Shown piece by piece: positions 8,836 through 16,875 of a DNA stretch of 36,488 nucleotides. A model generated the notes under the pieces. That model saw nothing but the letters and a program-made list of their open reading frames with translations, was not told the origin of the DNA and searched no databases. The DNA lies in assembly GCA_022567155.1 (NCBI GenBank), contig JADFHN010000038.1:1-36488 (forward strand), read 5' to 3'. A program made the translations under genes and the position numbers. Position 1 is the first letter of the stretch, and each line of letters begins with the position of its first letter. The stretch is from Bacteroidota bacterium (lineage in GTDB: Bacteria; Bacteroidota; Bacteroidia; Cytophagales; Cyclobacteriaceae).

Positions 8836-11664
8836 ATGCCCATGCCAGAATCTGAAAAAAAACTTTTTCTGCTCGATGCATATGCGCTGATTTACCGCGC
8901 TCATTTTGCATTCAGTAAAAATCCGAGGATCACTTCCAAAGGCAAAAATACAGGAGTTATGTTCGGATTTACAAATTCTCTGTTGGAAGTGCTGCAAAAG
9001 CAGCAACCCACACACATTGGAGTGGCTTTCGATTTACCGGGGCCCACTTTCCGGCATGAGGTTTATAAAGAATATAAAGCGAACCGGCAGGAAACTCCTG
9101 AAGATATAAAGGAAGGAGTACCAGTAGTTAAAGAAATTATTAAAGCATTTAATATCCCGATTCTTGAACTTCCTACCTACGAGGCCGACGACATTATCGG
9201 TACAATAGCCAAAAAAGCTGAAAAAGAAGGATTTACGGTGTATATGATGACTCCCGACAAGGATTTCGGACAATTGGTGGATGATAAGATCCTACTCTAC
9301 AAACCTGCTTTCATGGGTAATGCGGTTGATATAATGGGTGTGGAAGAAATAAAGGAAAAATGGGGTATAGACCACGTGGACCAGGTACGTGATATGCTGG
9401 GCATGCAGGGCGATGCATCGGACAACATTCCAGGAATTCCCGGCGTAGGCCCGAAAACCGCACAAAAGTATATCAAAGCCTACGGCTCGGTAGAAAGTCT
9501 GGTGAAACATGCCCATGATCTGAAAGGCAAACAAAAAGAAAATGTTGAAAAATATGGAGCGCAGGGCATCATGTCGAAACAGCTCGCCACCATTGTCACG
9601 GATGCACCCATTGATTTTAAACCGGAAGAATTAAAATATGAAAGTCCTGACGAATCAAAATTGAGGGCGCTATTTGAGGAACTGGAGTTTAGGACACTGT
9701 TGCAACGGGTATTGGGAGGAACTAAATCTCCTTCAAAGATTGACCGGATCAAAATATCGCCTGAGGAGTCACAACTTGATTTATTCAGCCAGTCAAAGCT
9801 GGATACAAAATCGGTTCGAAAAGACAAAGCTTCTGAGCAGGAAGAAAAAGAAGAAACCGATTTCATACCTGAACCTGAAAAGAAAACAGATTATTTTTAT
9901 ATAGGTCATATTCAGCATGTGCTGAAGTCAGTGAAAGAAATCGAAAACCTGGTTCCTTATCTGATGATGCAGGATACGGTTAGCATTTCGTTGGAAAAAT
10001 CCGGTAATTCAGTTGACGCTGGCTGGAGTGGGCTGGCCCTCAGTTATATGCCTGAAGAATCATATTTCATACCCTTAGAGGGTGATATATCGCACACAAG
10101 AAAGCTTCTTGAACCATTAATTCCGTTTTTTGAAAATGAGAAAATAGTTAAAACCGGGCATGATCTGAAAGCAGATATACTGATATTCCGAAAATACCAG
10201 ATACCTATTAACAAGCCATATTACGACGTTATGCTGGCTCATTACCTCATTGACCCCGAAACGCGGCATTCCCTGGATGTGCTTTCAGAAAACTACCTCG
10301 CCTATACCCTTCTTGACGAATATAAAAAAGCTTCTGTCAATCCGGAATACCAGAGGGCGGCATTACACGGAGAAAAGACAGAAGTGCAGCTGCTGCTAAA
10401 AGATGTATTCGATCGGATGGCAAAAAAACTTCAGGTCGGAAACCTTCTTGAGGAGGTTGAACTTCCCCTGCTTTCGGTTTTGGCAAGCATGGAATTCGAG
10501 GGAATCCGGATTGATAAAAACGTGCTGGCTCAACAATCAGAAGAACTTGAAAAAGACATTCAGGTGGTTCAGGCAGAGATCTATAAAGATGCAGGAGAAG
10601 AATTTAACATCAACTCACCCAAACAGCTTGGGGTAATTCTTTTTGAAAAACTCCTGCTGATAGACAAGCCGAAAAAAACCAAATCAGGGCAATATGCCAC
10701 AGGCGAAGAAATTCTGACCAAACTGGCAAACCAGCACGTTATTGTTAGTAAAATTCTTGACTTCAGGGAGTTTCAGAAACTTAAATCCACTTATGTAGAT
10801 GCCTTACCTGCACTGATCAGCCCGCTGGATAACCGTATTCATACCACTTTCAGCCAGGCTGTAGCGGCAACCGGCCGGTTGAGTTCCGTTAATCCGAACC
10901 TGCAGAACATTCCGATACGAACGGAAAAAGGCAGGGAAATACGCAAAGCATTCGTACCACGGAATAAAGATTATCTCCTCGTTTCAGCAGATTACAGTCA
11001 GATTGAACTCCGGATCATTGCTTCCTTTTCGGGTGATAAGGATATGATCCGAGCCTTTAAAGAAGGCCGGGATATTCACACTACTACCGCCAGCAAAGTG
11101 TTTAAAATTCTACCCGATCAGGTGGATGCTGATATGAGGAGAAAAGCCAAATCGGTCAATTTCGGCATTATTTACGGGATATCGGCTTTTGGGCTGGCTC
11201 AAAACCTGAATATCCCGAGAAGTGAAGCTGCAGATATTATCGAAGCCTATTTTCAGGAGTTCCCGTTGGTAAAGAAATATATGGACCGCGTGATTAACGA
11301 AGCCAAAGACAAAGAATACGTGACTACAATTCTTGGCAGGAAAAGATATTTAAGAGACATCAATTCAAGAAATGCTACCATGCGCGGGTTTGCTGAAAGA
11401 AATGCAATCAATGCACCCATACAAGGCAGCGCTGCCGATATGATCAAAATGGCCATGATAAAGATTCATGACTGGATGCAGGCAGAAAAGTTGAAATCCA
11501 GGATGGTATTGCAGGTTCACGACGAATTGTTGTTCGACGCTTTTAAACCTGAAATTGGTCTTTTGAAGGAAAAAGTGATTTATTTTATGAAAAATGCCAT
11601 AACCCTCGACGTCCCCATCGAGGTAGGTATTGGTGAAGGCGAAACCTGGCTGGATGCTCATTAA
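8836..11664 (+). CDS. polA: DNA polymerase I
   Basis: A 942-residue Pol I with three regions. The 5' nuclease (about 1-290) has DAYALIYRAHFAF, EADDIIGT, TPDKDFGQLV and GDASDNIPGIPGVGPKTA. The polymerase (about 550-942) has motif A DYSQIELRI (D719), motif B RRKAKSVNFGIIYG and motif C QVHDELLFD (D896, E897), all intact. The middle 3'-5' exonuclease-like region keeps E387 and D447, but by my alignment the first catalytic Asp is S385 and the fourth is lost near G512, so proofreading is probably inactive. A charged linker rich in K and E lies around 300-355. The start is ATG 8836 or 8842; the products differ by two residues. It is followed by the T9SS protein gene after 90 nt. Confidence 0.97.
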   Translation: MPMPESEKKLFLLDAYALIYRAHFAFSKNPRITSKGKNTGVMFGFTNSLLEVLQKQQPTHIGVAFDLPGPTFRHEVYKEYKANRQETPEDIKEGVPVVKEIIKAFNIPILELPTYEADDIIGTIAKKAEKEGFTVYMMTPDKDFGQLVDDKILLYKPAFMGNAVDIMGVEEIKEKWGIDHVDQVRDMLGMQGDASDNIPGIPGVGPKTAQKYIKAYGSVESLVKHAHDLKGKQKENVEKYGAQGIMSKQLATIVTDAPIDFKPEELKYESPDESKLRALFEELEFRTLLQRVLGGTKSPSKIDRIKISPEESQLDLFSQSKLDTKSVRKDKASEQEEKEETDFIPEPEKKTDYFYIGHIQHVLKSVKEIENLVPYLMMQDTVSISLEKSGNSVDAGWSGLALSYMPEESYFIPLEGDISHTRKLLEPLIPFFENEKIVKTGHDLKADILIFRKYQIPINKPYYDVMLAHYLIDPETRHSLDVLSENYLAYTLLDEYKKASVNPEYQRAALHGEKTEVQLLLKDVFDRMAKKLQVGNLLEEVELPLLSVLASMEFEGIRIDKNVLAQQSEELEKDIQVVQAEIYKDAGEEFNINSPKQLGVILFEKLLLIDKPKKTKSGQYATGEEILTKLANQHVIVSKILDFREFQKLKSTYVDALPALISPLDNRIHTTFSQAVAATGRLSSVNPNLQNIPIRTEKGREIRKAFVPRNKDYLLVSADYSQIELRIIASFSGDKDMIRAFKEGRDIHTTTASKVFKILPDQVDADMRRKAKSVNFGIIYGISAFGLAQNLNIPRSEAADIIEAYFQEFPLVKKYMDRVINEAKDKEYVTTILGRKRYLRDINSRNATMRGFAERNAINAPIQGSAADMIKMAMIKIHDWMQAEKLKSRMVLQVHDELLFDAFKPEIGLLKEKVIYFMKNAITLDVPIEVGIGEGETWLDAH

Positions 11665-11723
11665 AATCGCTTACTTTGATTCAATTCACTGAATTAATAA
11701 AGCAATTGGAACGTATAAACAGT

Positions 11724-11731
11724 TATTTTTG
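11724..11731 (+). promoter_or_regulatory. Candidate -7 box (TATTTTTG) of the Asp-box protein gene
   Basis: TATTTTTG matches TAnnTTTG and lies 23 nt upstream of the ATG at 11755. A TTG at 11706-11708 is 15 nt upstream of the box, shorter than the usual spacing. It suggests that this gene has its own promoter rather than depending on polA transcription. Confidence 0.4.
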
Positions 11732-11754
11732 TAATTTGAAAGACGTCATAAACA

Positions 11755-14700
11755 ATGAAGAGATTTGCTGCAGGACTGGGAATACTGATTTTACTGTTCA
11801 GTGTTTATAATTCATTTAATCCTGTAACCACATTCCGGACCGGTAATTCATCCGGTAATCCAGGGATTGAAAGGGACTATGCAGATAAAGGCAAAAATAA
11901 ATCAGACAGTCCTCAGGAATACGCCAGGTATTTTCAGGAGATCACTACCATGGCTGGTAAAACGCAGACAGGATATAAACTGGGTTATCGTCTGGAAGAG
12001 TTCAGAAAATCAAAGTCCAGGCTGGCTTCTTTACGTACCGGCGGTCTCGATGCTATCGAATGGATCGAACGCGGTCCGGGCAATGTGCCTGGTCGCACCC
12101 GGGGGTTAATAATCCATCCGGATGACCCAACCGGCAGGACATGGATTGCCGGATCAGCCGGAGGCGGCATTTGGAAAACGATTGACGGAGGACTTACATG
12201 GTCAAACAAAACCCCCGACTTACCCAATCTTTCAACAGCAACACTGGCGCTTTCACCCGCCAACCCCGCTATCATTTATGCAGGCACAGGAGAAGGTTTT
12301 TTTAATTCAGGCAGCATACGGGGAGATGGGATTTTTAAGTCAACCGATGGGGGGGAAACCTGGAATCAGCTTGCTTCCACCGCCGGGAATGTAAATTTCC
12401 AGAATATAAACCGGATTATCGTAAACCCGGATAACCCCGATGTGTTGCTGGTATGCTCAAATGGATTTCCTCCGTTTACTTCAGGTATCTTAAAATCAAC
12501 CGACGGGGGCGGCACATGGGAAAATGTATTCCGGGCAAGCACAAGAGTACAACAGATCATTGCGGACCCAACCGATTTCAATATTCTCTTCGCAACACTT
12601 AACGGGCAGGGAATTTTAAAATCGACGGATCAGGGCGAATCCTGGAGTGGCACCGGTATCGGTCTTGCCGCTTCCGGAAGGATCGAACTGGCCATATCAC
12701 CATCAAATCCTCAAAGAATGTACGCTGCCGCAGAGAGCAGCCTTTCAAATGTCAAATCCGACCTCTTTATTTCTGACGACGGGGGAGAAAACTGGAATGT
12801 AATGGGCCAGGAAAACGTTGGCCCCAATCCTGCATGGCTTGGAGATCAGGGTTGGTATGACAATGCCATTACTGTGCATCCATTCGACCAGGATATTGTA
12901 TATGTCGGAGGCGTCGATCTGTTTAAGGCAGAAATGAAACCGGGTACGCGCACTAAGTCTGCAAGGGTGATCGGAGTGAGTGAAGTGAATACGCAATCGT
13001 TTATGGACTGGATCAATGCAGGGCTGTCTTACCTGCGGGGAGGGCTTGCAACCGGCGTGGAATGGTACGAAGACAATGATGGATTTCCAAAAGATTTTGA
13101 GAACTCTGATTTCAGGGCTGTCGAAATCCGGTTTGGACCCGGCAAAAAGCAAATGGCACACCGGTTCATCGTGCCCTTCAATTCAGGTATGAACAATGAC
13201 GGCGGACCAGGAGTAGTACCCGAAGACCATTTGTACCAGGATTACGTGGAAGTGCCTTTTGAAGTATGGGATACGGACGAAAATCGTCAGCTTATGGTTT
13301 CATTCAGAGACCAGGAACGGGACGGCACATGGAATCTTATCCATCGCGATCCAAATGATCAGGTACCCGGAAGGGATTATATATTTGTACAAGCCATCAC
13401 CTACGACCCCGATGCGCCTGACCCGAACGTGAGGGTTAAAGGAGGGCAGGCTTATAAAACCATGTACAGCATGTGGCCCACTCTGGCTGAAGGGGCAGTA
13501 TGGGACGAAGAAAATCTCCCTGATTCGAAAATCGTGATCCTGTATGGCCAGCTTATCGAACGATTAATGAGCCCTATACAACTAACAAATAGTGGTGGTT
13601 CATTCTCATCCGGAGTCACTACCGTGCATCCTGACTTTCACAATATTCAGGTGTTTTCTACTGCGAACGGTACGTTTAAGTTTATAGTGGCAACCGATGG
13701 CGGTATTTATTATTCCGATGAGGAGGTAGCTCCGGGCCAGGACAACACCGACTGGCACCATGCGAATTTCGGCTATAATACCACCCAGTTTTACGGCGTT
13801 GACAAGGCGCCGGGTGAATCTAAATATGTGGGTGGAACACAGGATAACGGCACGTGGATCAGCCTGATCAACGACGCAAATGCAACTACACAATACACAC
13901 AGAAGATTGGAGGCGATGGGTTTGATACCTTCTGGAGTTATGCAAACCCTGATCTGGTCATTGGAAGCGCACAGCTTAACTTTTTCAGAAGAAGTATTGA
14001 TGGTGGGTTCACATGGTCAACTGCTACCAGCGGATTGGATGATAAAGGGGAAGATAAAGCCCCGTTCATCTCAGTGATTGCCGGACACAAACTGAAAGGC
14101 AAAACACTTTTCACCGTGGGTGAATCAGGTGTCTGGAAATCAATTGATTTCGGAGCCTCCTGGTTTTTAATCCCCATCAACTCCTCCTGGATATCCTCAG
14201 GCGGTATATCTTCCAGTCAATCAGTTGTTTTTTCGAAGGCAAATCCATCCATTATCTGGGCAGGTGGAGGCATGACATCCCAACGAAGCATGCATGTTTC
14301 CGCCAACGGAGGAACCTCATTCGTTAAAGTGCCGAATATTGCCGATACCCTCGGGAGCATCTCGGGCTTTGCAACCCATCCCCTTGATGAAAAAACCGCC
14401 TATGTGCTGTTTTCATTTGCCAACTTTGCAAAAATTTTCCGCACCACCGACCTGGGCCAAACCTGGGAAGATATATCCGGATTTAACGGCGGGAAGTCGA
14501 GCACCACAGGATTCCCCGATGTAGCGGTCTATTCGCTTTTGGTTCTACCCCACCAACCGCAAACAATCTGGGCAGGTACCGAGATCGGCGTCTTTGAATC
14601 CATTGATAATGGAGCTACATGGCATATTTTGGAGGGCAATTTCCCGGCCACTGCCGTTTGGGAATTAAAAGCAGTTGATGATCAGGTGATTGCAGCAACC

Positions 14701-15039
14701 CATGGCAGAGGTATCTGGACGGTTACCCTTCCGGGATTGAAGTGGCCTATAGATGTGGTATCGGGAGTCGAAGACGAAGAATTGTCCCGTAATATTACGG
14801 TTTATCCCAATCCTGTGGATAAGAATTTGCATATTAACTACGAATTTTCACAACCTGGCCCAGCCACATTACAAATAATACAGTCAGATGGTAAAATACT
14901 CTTACATAAGGAATATGCACGGTTGAGTTTGAAGGGAGACATAATCCTTGACACAAGCAATCTGCCGGACGGTATTTTGATACTGACCTTACAGAAAGGA
15001 GGACAATCATTTTCCTCCAGACTGATGGTCCGCCATTAA
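11755..15039 (+). CDS. T9SS-exported Asp-box (BNR/sortilin-like) beta-propeller protein
   Basis: A 1094-residue exported protein. The signal sequence is residues 1-20. About ten Asp-box repeats (S/T-x-D-x-G-x-x-W type) are visible, including KTIDGGLTW, KSTDGGETW, KSTDGGGTW, KSTDQGESW, SDDGGENW, RSIDGGFTW, KSIDFGASW, RTTDLGQTW and ESIDNGATW, as in sialidase and sortilin propellers. Between the fifth and sixth boxes lies a non-repeat insertion of about 230 residues (roughly 395-625). The last 80 residues start VYPNPVDKNLHI and form a type A sorting tail for the type IX secretion system. The protein is expected at the surface or outside the cell. No sialidase catalytic set was identified, so binding or an unknown hydrolase activity are both possible. 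Confidence 0.9.
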   Translation: MKRFAAGLGILILLFSVYNSFNPVTTFRTGNSSGNPGIERDYADKGKNKSDSPQEYARYFQEITTMAGKTQTGYKLGYRLEEFRKSKSRLASLRTGGLDAIEWIERGPGNVPGRTRGLIIHPDDPTGRTWIAGSAGGGIWKTIDGGLTWSNKTPDLPNLSTATLALSPANPAIIYAGTGEGFFNSGSIRGDGIFKSTDGGETWNQLASTAGNVNFQNINRIIVNPDNPDVLLVCSNGFPPFTSGILKSTDGGGTWENVFRASTRVQQIIADPTDFNILFATLNGQGILKSTDQGESWSGTGIGLAASGRIELAISPSNPQRMYAAAESSLSNVKSDLFISDDGGENWNVMGQENVGPNPAWLGDQGWYDNAITVHPFDQDIVYVGGVDLFKAEMKPGTRTKSARVIGVSEVNTQSFMDWINAGLSYLRGGLATGVEWYEDNDGFPKDFENSDFRAVEIRFGPGKKQMAHRFIVPFNSGMNNDGGPGVVPEDHLYQDYVEVPFEVWDTDENRQLMVSFRDQERDGTWNLIHRDPNDQVPGRDYIFVQAITYDPDAPDPNVRVKGGQAYKTMYSMWPTLAEGAVWDEENLPDSKIVILYGQLIERLMSPIQLTNSGGSFSSGVTTVHPDFHNIQVFSTANGTFKFIVATDGGIYYSDEEVAPGQDNTDWHHANFGYNTTQFYGVDKAPGESKYVGGTQDNGTWISLINDANATTQYTQKIGGDGFDTFWSYANPDLVIGSAQLNFFRRSIDGGFTWSTATSGLDDKGEDKAPFISVIAGHKLKGKTLFTVGESGVWKSIDFGASWFLIPINSSWISSGGISSSQSVVFSKANPSIIWAGGGMTSQRSMHVSANGGTSFVKVPNIADTLGSISGFATHPLDEKTAYVLFSFANFAKIFRTTDLGQTWEDISGFNGGKSSTTGFPDVAVYSLLVLPHQPQTIWAGTEIGVFESIDNGATWHILEGNFPATAVWELKAVDDQVIAATHGRGIWTVTLPGLKWPIDVVSGVEDEELSRNITVYPNPVDKNLHINYEFSQPGPATLQIIQSDGKILLHKEYARLSLKGDIILDTSNLPDGILILTLQKGGQSFSSRLMVRH

Positions 15040-15054
15040 TTGAAGCTGACTAGT

Positions 15055-16017
15055 ATGAAGAATACACTTATTTCAACAATCCCCGGAAAAACCGCGATTG
15101 AGGAAGCCCACGAACGGATCAGACCTTACATTCACCGAACACCTGTGTTAACATGCGAAAGCATAAACAGGATCGCCGGTGCAACTGTCTTTTTTAAGTG
15201 TGAAAACTTTCAGAAAGTGGGCGCCTTTAAATTTCGTGGCGCTTCCAATGCCGTGTTTTCGCTGAACGATGAGGCACTGATAAGAGGTGTTGCCACGCAC
15301 AGTTCGGGCAATCATGCACAAGCGCTTGCACTGGCCGCAAAGAAGAAAGGGATACCTGCCTATATCGTCATGCCTGAAAATGCGTCCGGAGTTAAAATTG
15401 AAGCGGTAAAGGGTTATGGCGCAAAAGTGATTTTTTGCAAATCCAGCCTCGACGCCCGTGAAAAAACACTGGAAAAAGTTGTTAACGATACAGGAGCCAC
15501 TTTTATACATCCTTATGATGACTACCGGATCATCGCCGGACAGGCTACGGCGGCCAAAGAGCTTATTGAAGACACCGCTCAGCTTGATATCATTGTGACG
15601 CCGGTGGGTGGCGGCGGTTTACTATCCGGAACTGCGCTTGCTGCTAAATACTTTTCCTCGGGGACCATGGTATATGCTGGTGAGCCAATGGGGGCGGACG
15701 ATGCTTACAGGTCATTACAGGAAGGTAAGATCGTTCCATCCATTAATCCTGATACGATAGCGGACGGGCTGTTGACATCATTGGGCGAAAAAACATTTGA
15801 GATCATTCAAAGAGAAGTTCAGGAAATCATTACCGTTGATGACGACGAGATAATTGCCGCCATGAAATTGCTTTGGGAGAGAATGAAAATTGTTGTCGAA
15901 CCAAGTGGCGCGGTACCATTTGCAGCAGTTTTAAAATCCAGGAAATTGTTTTCTGCCAAATCTGTCGGAATAATTTTAAGCGGGGGCAACGTGGACCTGA
16001 CGAAACTGCCGTTTTAA
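15055..16017 (+). CDS. PLP-dependent serine/threonine dehydratase or serine racemase
   Basis: A 320-residue fold-type II PLP enzyme. The Schiff-base lysine is K59 in AFKFRGA, SSGNHAQALA holds the substrate loop, and VGGGGLLSG binds the PLP phosphate. There is no C-terminal ACT regulatory domain, so it resembles catabolic threonine dehydratase (TdcB) and serine racemase rather than biosynthetic IlvA. It would deaminate Ser or Thr to a 2-oxo acid, or racemise Ser. The open frame can start at TTG 15040 directly after the previous stop, but ATG 15055 gives the family-like N-terminus MKNTLISTIPG and is preferred. The 15-nt gap suggests read-through from the upstream gene, though the functions are unrelated. 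Confidence 0.88.
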   Translation: MKNTLISTIPGKTAIEEAHERIRPYIHRTPVLTCESINRIAGATVFFKCENFQKVGAFKFRGASNAVFSLNDEALIRGVATHSSGNHAQALALAAKKKGIPAYIVMPENASGVKIEAVKGYGAKVIFCKSSLDAREKTLEKVVNDTGATFIHPYDDYRIIAGQATAAKELIEDTAQLDIIVTPVGGGGLLSGTALAAKYFSSGTMVYAGEPMGADDAYRSLQEGKIVPSINPDTIADGLLTSLGEKTFEIIQREVQEIITVDDDEIIAAMKLLWERMKIVVEPSGAVPFAAVLKSRKLFSAKSVGIILSGGNVDLTKLPF

Positions 16018-16037
16018 CACACCATTTCATTTTACCA

Positions 16038-16140
16038 GTCATTCTGAACGAAAATGCCTGTTGCGCCTTCGCGTAGCCGCTTCGGTGAAGCAAGGCCTGC
16101 CTTGGGAAGGCTCTAGCAACGGCGGGCAGGAAGAATCTGT
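16038..16140 (+). repeat. Repeat-like element with nested hairpins
   Basis: The stretch begins GTCATTCTGAACG and ends GAAGAATCTGT, a pairing often seen in non-coding repeats of Bacteroidota genomes (from memory, not searched). Inside are two perfect small hairpins: GCTTC-ggt-GAAGC (16079-16091) and GCCTT-ggg-AAGGC (16099-16111). It lies just downstream of the PLP-enzyme stop and may be transcribed with it. Confidence 0.5.
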
Positions 16141-16216
16141 AAGTCCTACTCGGTTAATTATTAACAAATCCTTCGGTTGTATCTATCCTACTTTAATCAT
16201 TTGCTAATTATATCTA

Positions 16217-16260
16217 TAAATATCCATATATATTCGTAAATATCCATATATATCCATATA
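16217..16260 (+). repeat. AT-rich tandem repeat, period 20
   Basis: TAAATATCCATATATAT occurs at 16217 and again at 16237, and the core TATCCATATA occurs at 16221, 16241 and 16251. It is a short low-complexity direct repeat with no coding content. Confidence 0.7.
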
Positions 16261-16305
16261 ATCTTCCTTCTTTAGTCATTTTGCCGGGAAAGCGGTCATT
16301 TTATT

Positions 16306-16320
16306 GGTTGCAGGGCAACC
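16306..16320. repeat. Perfect small hairpin GGTTGC/GCAACC
   Basis: GGTTGC (16306-16311), loop AGG, GCAACC (16315-16320). This is one of several unrelated hairpins in the same gap. Confidence 0.5.
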
Positions 16321-16348
16321 TAAATCTGGTGTGGAAGTTCTCAACTGC

Positions 16349-16387
16349 TCAACCTGGGCGTAGGTTGCAGCTACGCCCTCATATCAA
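16349..16387 (+). repeat. Palindromic GTAG/CTAC repeat, short form (copy A1)
   Basis: A perfect 8-bp stem, GGGCGTAG (16356-16363) and CTACGCCC (16371-16378), with a 7-nt loop. The left flank (CTCAACCTGGG) and right flank (TCATATCAAA) are the same as around the copy at 18692-18749, which has an 18-nt longer middle. The two are therefore length variants of one element. Confidence 0.65.
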
Positions 16388-16399
16388 ACATGAATATTT

Positions 16400-16441
16400 G
16401 GGTGTAGTTGCACTTGTCAGCCTCTGGTGGAAACTACACCC
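16400..16441 (-). repeat. Palindromic GTAG/CTAC repeat, inverted long form (copy A2)
   Basis: A perfect 10-bp stem, GGGTGTAGTT (16400-16409) and AACTACACCC (16432-16441), around a 22-nt loop. Read on the minus strand, the interior closely matches the interior of the copy at 18700-18737 (GTAGTTTCCrCCAG ... GACAAGTGCA), so this is the same element in inverted orientation, 12 nt away from copy A1's right flank. Confidence 0.6.
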
Positions 16442-16450
16442 CTGCAGTGG

Positions 16451-16470
16451 TAGTGACCATTGATCGTTAT
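16451..16470 (+). repeat. 20-nt word shared with 2774-2793
   Basis: TAGTGACCATTGATCGTTAT, one mismatch from the copy upstream of the TerB-like gene. It directly follows inverted copy A2. Confidence 0.4.
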
Positions 16471-16499
16471 CCAATTGCGAACGAGGTTTTAACCAACAC

Positions 16500-16618
16500 C
16501 CCCATTTGTCATTTCGAATCACATTCAAGCGATTAGAAATCTTTATCGATATGATCGTCAACTGCATTACTTTCTTGCTGATAAAGATCTCTCACTCCGT
16601 TCGAGATGACAGATGGGG
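16500..16618. repeat. 119-bp imperfect inverted repeat (MITE- or REP-like)
   Basis: The left arm CCCCATTTGTCATTTCGAA (16500-16518) and the reverse complement of the right arm (16600-16618, CCCCATCTGTCATCTCGAA) match at 17 of 19 positions. Inner arms end in AATCTTTATC and GATAAAGATC, so a long imperfect hairpin can form. No ORF lies inside. Elements with a TCATTTCGA...AAATCTTTATC pattern are frequent in Bacteroidota as I recall them. No clear target duplication was identified. Confidence 0.6.
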
Positions 16619-16749
16619 TACTGATGATCGGTTGTGGTTGACCATTTACAGATGAACTTTAACCTGTTAGAGATTTAAAATCTTTTGAAAATATCAGGAA
16701 TTATATAAAAGATAATCCGATCAATTGGCCGGTTGATGATTTAAAAACG

Positions 16750-16789
16750 TAGCCGCGAATTGCATTCGTGGCTAATTGCATTCGTGGCG
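16750..16789 (+). repeat. GTAG-headed CCGCGAAT hairpin with duplicated arm (copy 1)
   Basis: AGCCGCGAAT (16751-16760), loop TGC, ATTCGTGGCT (16764-16773) form a 10-bp stem with one G-T pair. The 15-nt right half AATTGCATTCGTGGC (16758-16772) is repeated at 16774-16788, a local 16-nt tandem duplication. A second, perfect copy is at 19981-20005. Both begin with GTAG, the head tetranucleotide known from REP elements. Confidence 0.6.
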
Positions 16790-16875
16790 CTCTGATGATT
16801 GGACGGCAAGAATGTATTTTTCACAAATTAGGTCAGAATCAAAATTACCTCGGATGCAATCCGGGGCATACGAAT

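Larger units (their letters stand above)
16018..16875. other. Gene-free, repeat-rich gap of 858 bp
   Basis: No reading frame here has coding character. The gap contains the hairpins and repeats listed separately; between them I see only unique AT-rich sequence. It lies downstream of both flanking genes, which converge (PLP enzyme on +, esterase on -). A gap between convergent ends has no need for a promoter, which fits tolerance of repeat insertion. Confidence 0.6.
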
